Source: Tillus elongatus
Lineage: Eukaryota; Arthropoda; Insecta; Coleoptera; Cleridae
Assembly: GCA_964006375.1 (NCBI GenBank)
Contig: OZ023266.1
Coordinates: forward strand, 68,419,391 to 68,483,390
Reading direction: 5' to 3'
DNA: 64,000 bases
Shown: positions 11,865-22,989 of the stretch, piece by piece
Layout: every line of letters starts with the position of its first letter
Position numbering within the stretch: the stretch's first letter is position 1
Made by a program: the position numbers and the translations under genes
The notes under the pieces: model-generated
Seen by the model: the letters and a program-made list of their open reading frames with translations, nothing else
Told to the model about the DNA's origin: nothing
The model's database searches: none

Positions 11865-12730
11865 TGAAACAGAAATTAAAAAGGTATCCAGTACTCGACA
11901 GAGCAAATGGAAGCAGCTATAGCCGCTTGTCAGAAAGGAATGCCGTTTTCAACTTCTGCAAAACAACATGGAGTGCCTAGAAATACTTTAAAAAAAGGTT
12001 AAAGGTAAAACACCTTTGGAACGCAAAATGTGATAGTGAAGAAAGTGAAAACGGATCAATTGAATATACAGACAGTAGCGTTTTTGATCCTGAGGATTTT
12101 TCAGATTCAATAGAAAAAGAGAACGACTCACAAACAATGTCAACTGATGGTGTAATACCTAATAATGTGAATTTATACCTAGAACATTACTATGCTGTAT
12201 TTTATTATGAAGAGTATTTTATTGGAAGGCTTATTAAATTAATTAAGGAACAAAAATTACAATACAATTTTTAAAGCAGGTGACAGAGACCTCTTCAATG
12301 GCAGATGAAAGATGATACCGATGAAGTTGAATTTTACATAAATTTTTATGGACCTATCCTATTATTCGAAAATAACCCATTTTCCGTAGACAGTGTCCAC
12401 AGGCAATGTCAACTGATGGTGTAATACTTAATAATGTGAATTTATACCTAGAACATTACTATGCTGTATTTTATTATGAAGAGTATTTTATTGGAAGGCT
12501 TATTAAAATTAATCAAGGAACAAAAATTACAATACAATTTTTAAAGCAGGTGACAGAGACCTCTTCAATGGCAGATGAAAGATGATACTGATAAAGGTGA
12601 ATTTTACAGAAATTTTTATGGACCTATCCTATTATTCGAAAATAACCCATTTTCCGTAGACAATGAGATTACAAAGAAAGTTAGGGTTGCCGGTAGAAGA
12701 TTCAAATCATATAAAAAAACTCTGATAGCA
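11865..12730 (+). pseudogene. Decayed pipsqueak-HTH gene (transposon-related)
   Basis: Around 11885-11995 a frame reads EQMEAAIAACQKGMPFSTSA and then KQHGVPRNTLKK, a pipsqueak-type helix-turn-helix like the N-terminus of pogo/Tigger-type transposases and related insect proteins. After a frameshift an acidic linker follows (SEESENGS, FDPEDFSDSIEKEND). Then comes a domain with YYAVFYYEEYFIGR, FLKQVTETSSMADER and FYGPILLFENNPF, resembling the C-terminal part of such insect proteins. The DDE catalytic core is absent. A 269-bp segment is duplicated in tandem within this last domain. It is a pseudogene; whether it was a host gene or a transposon gene cannot be decided here. Confidence 0.65.
12134..12671 (+). 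repeat. 269-bp tandem duplication
   Basis: CAATGTCAACTGATGGTG begins both copies (period 269 bp; the two CAACTGATGG words start at 12141 and 12410). The copies differ at only a few positions, so the duplication is younger than most decay of the gene. Confidence 0.9.
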
Positions 12731-12986
12731 TAACTTTTTTATATATTGTTTTGGTTTTTATTTTTGCACTGTGTTTTCAATCACTAAATTAAATGTTAAT
12801 AACTGCCCTTACATTTAATTGCGACTTCTTAAATTATGTGTTATTATTTACTTAATTTGATGGCAACTCAGATGGCAATTATTGATATCTGTGGTGTAAA
12901 TTATTGGTGTTAAGTAAAAAAGAGATAGCAATTATTGGTGACTTTGCTTATGTTGCAAATAATTATAATACAAGCAAAAATTAAGT

Positions 12987-12989
<3 letters not shown>

Positions 12990-13051
<62 letters not shown>
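12990..13051. repeat. (TA)n microsatellite
   Basis: About 62 bp of TA dinucleotides, followed by CACAACA. Confidence 0.98.
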
Positions 13052-13056
<5 letters not shown>

Positions 13057-13930
13057 ACAATATTCTCATATATCACCCAAGTCACTAAACATTTTTGCAA
13101 ATATATTTACTTAATTTTATTCTATTTATAAATATTTACTTCACTACTTGACTCATATAATGGCAATTACTGGTGCCCTTACCCTATATGTCATATACTT
13201 TAATTTTGAACTTCCTACATCTGTATTTGGTATGGAACGGTTTTAACAAGTAATGGCAACCACAATTAATGAAGCCTATTGGACATAAAATATGTATATA
13301 CATAAATGAATAAATAAATAAGTGTGTAACATTTAGGAATTTGTGGGAGTCAATAGTACTTGGTACAAAAACAAGTTGATTTACACCAACTTATGTTATG
13401 TATGTACAAAAGGTACCACTAATAAGGTACAACTCCATCCAAAACTTTCATATAAAAATGGTATAGTTTTTTGACAAAAGTGAGGTAGTACATAAGTTGA
13501 GTCAAATCAACTCGTATTGGATAGCAGATGACAGTATTAATTTTTACATAATATAACAAACATTTCCTATATTCCCAACTAAGGGTGCAATATTTCAGAA
13601 AATACTGTTTTGTTTATTTCTATGTTATAGGAAATATCAAAATTGTATGAGCACACAAGTTTTGGAGTAGATATTGTTATATTAAAATCATTAAAATAAG
13701 TAACATTTGTATAAAAACTGTAAGGAAAATACGACACTTAAAAAAATGTGTAAATCCAGTATATTACTGACCTATAAAAATTATCTATATGTTGGCAGTT
13801 ATAGTAGCATTTCTCCAACAAATTGAAAAAAAAGGTAATAAAAATAATTCACAAGTTAAGAAGAAAACTGTTTTATGATTGCCCCGTTTCAGAGGTTGTA
13901 TTTAAAAAGAGATGCATTTTTAATATAAGT
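13052..13930. other. No gene seen
   Basis: AT-rich noncoding sequence up to the LINE fragment that starts near 13980. Confidence 0.45.
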
Positions 13931-13979
13931 AAGTTAGTTGGAATCATTCCATTTTTATCTTGACCTTCAACTGGTAACA

Positions 13980-15044
13980 TCCGCCTGTCAGACGGATACG
14001 CTTCATATGTTTTCGATTTATACACACCATCTTCCAACTTATGTAAAGCATTGTAAAATGCATATGTATGCGGATGACATGCAGATTTATATCTCATGTG
14101 GTCCGCAAGACATCAGTTCTGCATTGGAAAAATTTAATGAGGATTTGAATACCATATTTGTTATGGCTAAGAAGCATGCAACTAATCTGAATCCTACCAA
14201 ATTTAGTATTCTTTTATTTGGTAGCCAACTTGGCTGTGACAGGGTCCAGAAGTATTGTGAGGATCGAAGTTAATGGGGAAAGTATACCTCTTGTGGGGGA
14301 GGCAAATGACTTGGGACTCACCATAGATAATACTTTTAGATATAGACATCTTTCGAAATGTTTACAGAAAGCATATAATTGTCTCAGAAAACTTTATCTC
14401 CATAGATCGTTTCTTCCGCAGGAGATTATATTACAGTTGTGTTCCACTCTGGTACTTTCTCAACTTACTCACTGTTCTGAGGTAATCTCAGCGTGTTTGG
14501 ATTCGTATGGGTCATACCGAGAGCAATTATTGCAGAATTCACGTTTACGCTTTGTTTATGGTATAAGAAAGTTTCAACATATATCTCATAAACTGAGGGA
14601 CGCTGGGTGGTTAAACATGAGACAGAGGTTTTTGATGAGGGAGGCTATGTTATATCACTCGGTTATTGTTAATAGGACACCAGCTTATCTCTACAATAAA
14701 ATTAATTTCAGGACAGATATACATAGCCTAAACATTCGCAGAAAGGACATGGTTACAGCACCTAGGCCCAAACTATCTATATTTGAGAGATCTTTTACGT
14801 ATAAGGTGTACAAAATATTCAATCAATTTGGTTATGAAATTAGAGCATACAACAGACGAAAATTCAGGAAACATTTGTTTAGTACGTTTTTTGAGTCGGT
14901 GGTTTAAATCTGAGTGTGCCGAGTGGTGGAGTAGTCGTTTTCAATTGTGTATATTTATGTATTGGGTATATTATGCCGCATATACTTGGGAAGGGGAGGG
15001 AAGTGTGAGAAGACAAAGTGGTATTATTATGTGTCTTGTATTTA

Positions 15045-15120
<76 letters not shown>

Positions 15121-15310
15121 GTTATTGTTGCTTTCCTGCAGTTTATTGTGTAGAGCTGTGTCTACTGTTAAGTGTAATTTCGGAGTGGGTTGAGTGGAAT
15201 AGCATAGGGAGGTGTCACCTTATGGCACCTTTCATCTGAACTCCGCCCTTTCACACACTGATGTAAAGTGGGTGTGTGAATAAAGGCGATTATTATTATT
15301 ATTATTATTA
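13980..15310 (+). pseudogene. LINE 3' half (RT end and 3' UTR), Jockey/CR1-like
   Basis: 5'-truncated non-LTR retrotransposon. It begins in the RT palm (FSIYTHHLPTYVKHCKMHM) with the catalytic box YADD in MYADDMQIYIS near 14070. A frame change at about 14220-14260 leads into the RT thumb and tail (GLTIDNTFRYRHL, LVLSQLTHCSEV, RQRFLMREAMLYHS), ending at a stop near 14905. The 3' UTR is interrupted by a (TA)n tract (15045-15117) and ends with AATAAAGGCG and an (ATT)n tail at 15289-15310, a usual form of LINE 3' terminus. Only one frameshift is needed over about 900 bp, so the copy is not very old. Confidence 0.85.
15045..15117. repeat. (TA)n in LINE 3' UTR
   Basis: About 73 bp of TA dinucleotides inside the 3' UTR of the plus-strand LINE. 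Confidence 0.97.
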
Positions 15311-15482
15311 TATATGCCGCTAGATGCCTTATAAAACAAGTCTTTCACACCAGCTTGCCAATATGACCTATTTGAGTTACACCAACAGCGCAGTGTGTAG
15401 TTGTCGTAGAGGAACGTCGTCAGTCTTCACAGTTAGTGGAATTTGAATCATCCACCCGCCTCTGAGACAGATCTTAGTTATA

Positions 15483-16385
15483 TGGTAAGTTTTTCTAACA
15501 GTCACCCAGACGGGTGTTACTCATATTGGATTGATTTTTTATCTGTTTAATAGACGATTGTTTTCCAATATCACTTTTTTTATTGTGTCGATTTAGATTT
15601 ATTTGTATTTTGTGTTGATTGACTTATAGCTTGAGATTTCTTCACAATTCCTTGGAAACGTGTTTGCCAAAGAGCCTATGTATAATTCTCTATTTCAGTT
15701 GCCATCACTAAGTTCGAGATGGATGTTCGAGAAAATTATCAACTGCCTGTATCTGATTATCATACAAAACGTGTTGATCAGCTGGCTACAAATATGTCCC
15801 TTGGCGAGTCAGAATCAGAAGCTAGTGACGGAGAGATATGCCCTGATGATTCATATGTTCCGAGCAATAATTACTTTATCAGTACTGACCATGATTCTAA
15901 TTCAGAAACTTCAGAAGTTGAATCTGATGAGAATATCGTAGATGGCAGTGATCAAAATCATTAGAATACTGCTCTCAAAAATAACCAAGAAAATATTCCA
16001 AGCTATCCTATACTTAGTCATGAAAGGAGTCGAAATAATGTTGAAGGTTTAGCAGAAAATGAGGATAATGACGAAAATATGGAAGATAGCGATAAATATT
16101 TTTGAGAAAAGAAATGTTTTGTTTGGAATTCAAATGAACTAACTCAGACAAAAACTTCAAGCGCAATTATAATAAAAATTAGGATATCAGCTTTGAAAGG
16201 TCTTGCTCTCAATTTGACCAAAAATTCATCTACAACTGAAGTATGGTAGTTACTTTTTGATGAAATTGTATCAGAAATAGTTACTCAGACAAATGAAAAA
16301 CTTGATAAAATAAGGGAAAAACCAAAAAATGTTGATTCTGCAAATTATAAAGACACAGATGTTTTGGAAATTGAAGGACTTCCTA
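15483..16385 (+). pseudogene. piggyBac-like transposase, 5' part
   Basis: A possible 5' UTR intron has donor ATGGTAAGT near 15481 and acceptor CTCTATTTCAG near 15699. Coding begins at 15719 (MDVRENYQLPVSDYHT) with an acidic N-terminal region (ESESEASDGE, SDENIVDGSD) as usual in piggyBac-like proteins. Stops follow at about 15962 and 16103. The frame then recovers words of the domain start: FDEIVSEIVTQTNEKL and YKDTDVLEIEG near 16345-16380. There it is cut by the Harbinger insertion. The catalytic part is the segment at 18904-19945. Confidence 0.75.
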
Positions 16386-16670
16386 TCTGAAGCCAGTCAC
16401 TCACATTCCGGTTGACCTGAGAGGTAGACCTGTACAGGCACACCTGTACAGGTCTATTGCAACGTGTGTGTGTGAGCAAACCTGTGCACGTGAAAGCACC
16501 TGCACCGGCGACCGGAGAAATATTGAAATTCGATTCGGTCGACCTGCGCCAGAGTTCCATCGTACAATATACTGAAACGTGTGTGCTGACCAGCCTGCAC
16601 AGGCACTCAGTTCTCTAGAAACTTTTGCAGTAATCACGTCTTGTCACTTTTGGTTTTGTGACAATGTACA

Positions 16671-18570
16671 ATGGCTTTAAATGAAGATCAACGTAACGTA
16701 ATTACCGAATTTATTGGACTCTACAAATGTACGCCCTGTTTATGGCTAATTAAAAGCAAAGAATACCACGAACATGTTAGGGGGGGGGGGGTAGCTTATA
16801 AAGAACTAGTTGAAAAATTGTAGGAAATAGACCCTAACGCTAATAAAAATACAGTCGTGAAAAAAATCAATAACCTACGAAGCGATGTCAGAAAAGAAAA
16901 AAATAAATATCAAGATTCTACTCAGTCTGAAACATCGGCTGACGAAGTGTGCTATCCTACATTATGGTACTATGATTTATTTGACTTCCTTGGTGACCAA
17001 GAAACACCGAGAAATTCGACATCACACTTATTAGAACCAGATGAGGAAGATTCTTCATTGGTAAATTCATGAAACAACTAAGTTTTTATAAATGTATTGT
17101 ACGGTTCATTAACTTAAACTATTTTCTTGTTGAACACATTTTTGAGATGCATATGATGTTCCTGAATGTTGTATCAGAAAATTGTGTACCGCAATTGTTG
17201 CCATTACTATTTTGACAATGTTTTCAGGTTCTACATTGAGTATGGAATATACAAAATCGTGAAGCCAGTATTTCAAACGCATTTTCGACGATGCGCTTTG
17301 CACAAGACAATCTGTTGTTAAATTTTTTTCTCGAGAATTCAAATCTGCTTGTCGGTAGCGTTTCATCATATCAGTGTGTAAAGCAACAGCGTCGTCCGCG
17401 ACAAAAACATACGGCCGATCTCTTCTTCTTTCGTTGACAGGTTCAGTGCATGGAATATGCAATTCACCGTTATTCAACATTTCGAAAAATTTTGTGTTTT
17501 GGAGGACACCCCCGTAAATTATTCCATTGATTCCAAAATCCACTAAAATAAATTGATATTTGGCATTTACAATTCCTAAAAGGACCATACTGTGTCGGCC
17601 TTTATAATTGAAAAATGCAGATCACTTCCAGCTGGCGGAATGATGTCACTGTGTTTGCCATCGATTGCACCCAAGCAGGGTGGAAAGTTCCACCATTCTT
17701 CAAATAATTGCGCTATTTCTTTCCATTCTTCCTAGCACACCGGAAAATGAAAAAAAAAAAGAACAATTTGAAAATTAATTTGTAACAATGTTGTAATATT
17801 GGTTCTGTTTTAGGCTGGGTCAATACAAGAAACACAAAATTCGCACATTGCTGATGACTCGGATTCTCCATACAGTCAAGGACTGTCTACAATAGCCAAC
17901 GCCGGTTCGTTACCCGACAATGAAAATGTTCCATGTTCATCAAAACAAAGTGCAACTTTCACTTCTCGATCAAGACCAGGCAAACAAAACAAGATTCTTT
18001 GACCAATGATGTTTTGACCACCGTGCGAGAACATTTCAAGCGTCCACGAATCCAAAAGACCGTTTTGACATCACTGGAAAAAGTTTTGCCATGAAACTGC
18101 GAGAAATTGACAAAAGACAAAGCCTAATTGCAGAAAAATTAATCTACGAAGTTATTTTCGAGGGAGAACTTGACAACCTTACACTTCAACATAAATGCAT
18201 TAATATGCAGAAAATAGCTGGCGCAACACATTTGAAATTGTAATATACCACTATATACCATATCAGCCAGCTATGTTTTCTGGTCATTCAGTTTCAGGTA
18301 CCCCATCATATTCTTTAAGTCCTAGCCCTACCCATGGAGCAATTCCTACACCAAGTCCAAGTCCCAATTATATGCCCTACACCCAATCTGGAACAAGTCA
18401 AGTACAGCTTAACCCCTAGTATAATTATGACTACTCTCAATCTCAACACTTCGCTCGAATCAGGTCTGCACATCAAGAAAACGAACAGTCCTCTGGAAAT
18501 GAATCTAGGAAAGGAGACGTTGCTTATGTTACCAACTTTACAGGAACTAATTTGTATTATTTTAGAATAA
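16671..18570 (+). pseudogene. Harbinger MADF-type DNA-binding protein, two exons
   Basis: Exon 1 (16671-17060) starts MALNEDQRNVITEFIGLYK and carries a MADF-like trihelix domain: CLWLIKSKEYHEH, VVKKINNLRSDVRKE, YPTLWYYDLFDFL. It is damaged by a G-run at about 16780 and a stop (KL*EIDPNA). The donor TTG|GTAAAT at 17061 and the acceptor TTCTGTTTTAG|G at 17813 keep phase 0 (DSSL then AGSIQETQN). Exon 2 (from 17814) reads TIANAGSLPDNENV, then after a frameshift VREHFKRPRIQK and KLREIDKRQSLIAEKLIYEV, followed by a Ser/Pro/Tyr-rich tail; AATAAA signals lie at 18566-18578. In this superfamily such proteins bind element ends and help the transposase enter the nucleus. The intron contains the transposase's second exon on the other strand. 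Confidence 0.8.
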
Positions 18571-18890
18571 AAAATAAAAACACGTATTGCTAAATTATGT
18601 TGTATTTTTGCTTACCTTCAAGTATTTCTTGCACAAAACTTTGTGCAAAGCAGCACATGTTTCGGGAATTATTTTTGCAAAAGCTTGAGGTGAAATAATT
18701 GAAGAATATTTTAAGTCTTCATAACTTTCTTCCCTTTGCTAGAAATCTTAGTTACACTTAATCACTGATGAGGTGAAATGCAATTTCTCATTACTGTGTC
18801 CTTTGTAATCAAAGAGCTAACCATAGAAAGCAATTTTAAATATGTTTCCTCGTCCATTCGTAAATAGTCTTGGAAATCTTTTGATGATTC
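17109..18890 (-). pseudogene. PIF/Harbinger DDE transposase, two exons
   Basis: Exon 1 (about 18890-18616) reads KDFQDYLRMDEETYLKLLS, TKDTVMRNCISPHQ, then after a stop and frameshift REESYEDLKYSSIISPQAFA and IIPETCAAL. It ends CKKYLK at donor AAG|GTAAGC (18615). The acceptor GTGTGCTAG (17732) opens exon 2 (17731-17109) in phase 0: EEWKEIAQLFEEWW, then the first catalytic block GAIDGKH. After one frameshift the frame gives VLLGIVNAKYQFILVDFG, the block PYVFVADDAVALH, and EPENIVKIVMATIAVHNFL near the end. This is the DDE_Tnp_4-type nuclease. At least three lesions make it a pseudogene. The start is missing at the junction with piggyBac. The intron (17732-18615) encloses the second exon of the MADF gene. 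Confidence 0.85.
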
Positions 18891-18903
18891 TGTATTCCAT
18901 CTT

Positions 18904-19945
18904 CAAATCTGGAAGAGAGGACCTTTCGTCACTTTTTCCACTAATTCACTTGACTGTCCGGTTTTTAGGGGTACAATGTCCCTGAAACGACGCCAGACAT
19001 TGTTGCTAACATTGAGGTTCGATGATGCCTTAACACAGGAACGGAAGACCAACACTGCGGCAGCAGTTACTTTTGTGTTTGATAGGCTCATATCAAATTT
19101 TCAGAGCGTGTATTCAATAGGAGCTCACACATGTGTCGACGAAACGTTAATTTCTTTCAGATGCCACTGCAAGTTCCATATTTACATGCCTATGAATCTC
19201 AACAAATATGGATTGAAACTGATGTGTTTGACTGATGCTCACAATTCATATTTACTGAATTCTTATATTTACACTGGCAAAAATAGTAAGGGTATTGTCG
19301 GATGATGAAAGAAAAGTGGGCATTCCAACGCAGCCTGTCATTCAATTAGTGAAACCTATCGAAGACAGTTGTCAGAATGTTACAGCGGGCAACTGGTTCT
19401 CCCCCTTAGAGCTTGTCGCAAATTTAAAAAAATAAATGAAAAGAGACCTTTGTGGGAACTTTGAAGAAAAGCAAGCGAGAAATTCAACACCAGTTCTTAC
19501 CAACTAGGAGGAGAACAGTTGGCACTGGTATGTATAGGTTTACTAAGGATATTATGTTACTATCGTTCGTGTCTAATAAAAGGAAATCTCTTATTATAGT
19601 GTCATCCATGCATCATTCCAAGTTTACCGATAAAGTGAACAATAAGCCAGAGATAATCTCATTTGATAATTGTACTAAAGGTAGCGTAGATACTCTGGAT
19701 TTGGAATGCTGCAACTATTCAGCAAATCGGCAAACAAGAAGTAGGACATTAGCCATTTTGTAGAATCTGATTCGTCTCTATTCATAACAATTTTAGATAC
19801 AACACGTAATCAGGATCCAAAATCAGGAGAAGGAAATGTTAAATCGAGTGAAGAATATATAATGAGTTCTGATAAATTAGAAAAAGGAAGACCTGCAGGT
19901 ATTGCCCCTATACGAAAAACAGGATGACATCATACAAATGTATTA
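18904..19945 (+). pseudogene. piggyBac-like transposase, catalytic and C-terminal part
   Basis: Resumes after the Harbinger block with CPVFRGTMSLKRRQTLLLTL and RFDDA. The first catalytic Asp is in THTCVDETLISF-like context (VDETL), the second in LKLMCLTDAHNSY, and the third in GSVDTLDLECCNYS, so all three positions of the piggyBac triad look retained although the frame is broken at about 19305 and 19440. The tail after about 19930 gives KCIKCNNLNCLECSHKKC, the cysteine-rich C-terminal domain of the family. No TIR or TTAA duplication was identified with confidence; TTAA occurs near 20158 and 20172. Confidence 0.85.
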
Positions 19946-20174
19946 AATGCAACAACCTGAACTGTTTGGAATGTTCACACAAAAAATGCGAACAATGTGT
20001 CAAAGGCTTATAAATTTGCTGTCACAATATGTTCTTTTCAGTTTTCTGTTATCTAAAAAGCATTGTTGGTTTCAGAAGAATATTAATTATTTGTTTCAAA
20101 CTTGTGCTCAAAACACTCAATATATTTTAACTATCTGTATTGACTATTTATTCCTCAATTAATAAAATAAGTTA

Positions 20175-21185
20175 ATTAAAGGAATGACCTATCGACAGAA
20201 TAATAAACATGCTCATATCTTGGTTTTGTACATATATCTACGACTGCAGTCTCACAGACAGAGATTACTACTATTGTTCGGAAATTCATGTTACCAATTG
20301 AAGGTTAAGGAATCTGCGATACGACGTTGCCGGAACCTTTTATGGGAACTGCCATAATTTAATAATTGATATTGATTTAAAAATGTATTTTAGTTAAAAT
20401 TTGATACGTTTCTTGTGCTAAACAAATATTACTGGTATAAAATAAAAGAATGATTTTCACAGTTCTCCCTAAACTAATTTTATGTAGTGGTATTGTATTG
20501 GTATATGCAAAATATTAAGAAACTAAGTCTTTGCTAAAAGGATCATTTGTTGTACATAGTTAAATAAATAATAATGTTTGTTCATTTTAAATACGTGTTT
20601 TGTCTCTTAATTTAGAAATTATTGCTGGACAAACTTCACTATCATGGATTGATTACAAATCAAGTCACTGCACCCACAAATTAATTATTGTTGGTAATGC
20701 TTATAGCATTTATCTATACCATGTAAGGTTAATATAGCAATTACTCATAGCAGTTTAACTGACAATACAAGATAAGCATAACAATAATTTGAGTATTCAA
20801 TTACTGTCTTTCAGTGACTCACAATGGTTTTTGAGACTTCAATTTTTGAAAAATATGATTCTGGTTTCATATGATGATTACATGAACAAACAAACCTTTT
20901 AATAACATCTGTGTTAAGTTTGCCTATGTAGGAAGAAACGGTTAGGAAAGGGGGACACTGCTGTACCTTAGACTGACTGTACCTTGGTCCAGTTTCAGAA
21001 TTGTCACTTTACAGTGACTTGTAATAGTAGAAGTCATTATAATCTTGATTTGCACTCTCATAGATGGCACCAAACTTTGAGTCACTGTTTAATTTCAGTT
21101 CTTTACAGATAAAATTACATTATTTGTTTGAGTGTAGTTAAAGTAAATTCATACCCCCCCTTTTGATTTTGTATCCCGAAAGGAA
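20175..21185. other. No gene seen
   Basis: AT-rich sequence with no recognisable element. Confidence 0.45.
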
Positions 21186-21189
21186 CATT

Positions 21190-21390
21190 TTCCACAACAC
21201 ATTTTAAAAAATCTGGCGATCGTTTCATTACCCAGGTTAGCGTCGTGAGAGGATGAATAATTCTAATTCTTAGAATTAGTGATGCTCCGATGAGGCTAAC
21301 TTGGTTAGTGAAACGATCGTCAGGTTTTTAAATGTGTTGTGATGATTCGGGTTCCCCAAGTGTGCTTATCAGTGCTCATCATAGCTTCCA
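21190..21390 (+). mobile_element. Penelope-like fold-back unit
   Basis: Left arm about 21193-21250 pairs with right arm about 21293-21345 (CACAACACATTT against AAATGTGTTGTG, and GCGATCGTTTCA against GAAACGATCGTC). The right arm carries a hammerhead-like core at 21287-21314: CCGATGA, one base, stem GCTAAC/GTTAGT, GAAAC. A decayed relative lies at 30330-30425. Confidence 0.55.
21287..21314 (+). ncRNA. Hammerhead-like core
   Basis: CCGATGA, spacer G, stem GCTAAC/GTTAGT with loop TTG, then GAAAC. It has the same one-nucleotide spacer before stem II as the copies at 1281-1309 and 44021-44048. Confidence 0.4.
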
Positions 21391-21721
21391 ATCTACACTT
21401 AGTGAACATTTTCCAAGAAGTGTTTTTTTAAGTAACCAATGAGGAGACATATTCTAGCTATTTCTTGTTGATATTTGATTAACTCACACAACATATACAT
21501 TTTCAATTGGCAAATTAGTCATCCTGCGAAAATTGTACCTTGAACCAATAGAAATACTGTACTCTAGGTTGCTCCATAAGTTGTCTGGAAAGTGCAATTG
21601 AAGATGTTTTGATAAGAGAATTTTCTGTCAGAAAAGGAGAGGAAAATAATTTAATTAAAAAAATAACCCTACTTCAGCATTTAGAAGTTTCATAGGCTAT
21701 CAAAAAATTCAGGGGGATCAG

Positions 21722-22365
21722 TTGGATGATACAACTCAGGATAGTCAAATGAAGAAACATTTGTGGATTATGGCAGATTTTATTGCCCATGTGAAGCCAA
21801 CACAGGAAGATAGAGTTCTCCTTATTATAGACAAGGAGACACATTTCTGTAGTAATAAGTTCTGCTTACAATGCCACCTCGTACTTCCCATTAGCTACAG
21901 CTGCTTGACCAAACTCTTGTTTGGTCCATACAAAACATACCATGGTGAAGCATGTAGAAAATAATCCGGTAAAGACGACATCAATATATGATATGTCAAA
22001 AATAGTCGGGAAAGCTTTTTCAAAAGCTTTCACAATCACAAATATTGTGAAATAATTTTTGATCACCGACATATGCCCTTACAATGAAGATATTTTAGAA
22101 ATTGTGTTGTAGTATGTTACAGATTGTCCAATTGAAATTGCCTGCGGTGACAATAATTCACAGAACAAAAAGCTTGAACCTGGACTCCGTGAAGCTACAG
22201 AAAATACTGAATCAACAGTTTTACAAAGGTAGATGCCATCATTTCACCAGAGATCGTGAGACCCTTCCCAAAAGCACCTCCAAGAAAGCGAAAAAAACTA
22301 GCTGAAAGAGGGGAGCAGAGTGCTGACACACCAATCAAAACAGAGATTGATGAAAAAATTATGTA
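21722..22365 (+). pseudogene. pogo/Tigger-type transposase remnant, C-terminal half
   Basis: A frame gives MADFIAHVKPTQEDRVLLII, then D at the second catalytic position (LLIIDKETH), and GPYKTYHGEACRK followed by a stop. Frameshifted parts continue with SKIVGKAFSKAF and YNEDI, and then SPEIVRPFPKAPPRKRKKL. These words match the order seen in the DDE domain and C-terminus of Tigger/jerky-like transposases. The DNA-binding N-terminus is absent. A repeat inserted at about 22370-22590 interrupts the tail, which seems to resume at 22600-22760 (VVFETLRFSEGGVERV). Confidence 0.7.
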
Positions 22366-22369
22366 ATAG

Positions 22370-22590
22370 AAAACCCGTTTATTGATTGTTGTTGTCCTTA
22401 TTTGGTGAAGCTGGTCCATGCTAATTTTCTTCTGTCTGAGGATGCTGACAAGCAGCAAAACCAGTTACAGAAACGTTGAAGAACATCTAGTTTTCAGAAA
22501 GGCCACTTGCTCGAGTTAGCTTACGCGCTGGCTACGTCCTTCATTTACACAAACGAAAACCAACAGTGAAGCCAGATAAGTAGTCTCCAA
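22370..22590. repeat. Penelope-like repeat inserted in Tigger tail
   Basis: Contains CTGACAAGCAGCAAAACCAG and ends with AGTAGTCTCC...TCTGTATTTAAA, a word that recurs in variant form at about 48555-48585. Assignment is weak and rests on these shared words. Confidence 0.35.
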
Positions 22591-22989
22591 GTCTGTATTT
22601 AAAAATCCTGTTGAAAAAGCAAGAATTGCTAAAGGGCAGAAAAAAAGTTGTATTCGAAACTTTAAGGTTCAGTGAAGGCGGTGTAGAAAGAGTTTTGGAC
22701 GATTCCAGTGATGATCACGATTTTATCAAGACTTTGAAAAACCCTCGTGAGATAGGAAAAGTAGAAAATTGATACCATGAAAAACAAACGTCACGGGCAG
22801 TAGGTATGCTCTAATGTAACTAACTACAAAAGAAGCATGTAAGCTATTTTGTGGCAGAAATATAGAGGTAGATTGTATATTGTTTAATGGGTCATATAGG
22901 CCTTTGACCTCTCAGCGCTACGACCCCAATGGCTCCTTTGTGCATCACTGTATTTTCTAATAGTTTCATAGTCTTTAGAGCTGGCTGAC

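Larger units (their letters stand above)
16386..18903. mobile_element. PIF/Harbinger element nested in piggyBac
   Basis: This block separates two halves of one piggyBac transposase and contains both proteins typical of PIF/Harbinger elements: a MADF/Myb-like DNA-binding protein (plus strand) and a DDE nuclease (minus strand). I could not define terminal inverted repeats or the expected 3-bp target duplication; edges are set by where piggyBac coding stops and resumes. The right edge seems to cut the start of the nuclease gene, so the element may have lost its right end. The left flank (16390-16620) is rich in short CCTGCACAGG-like palindromic words. Confidence 0.8.
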
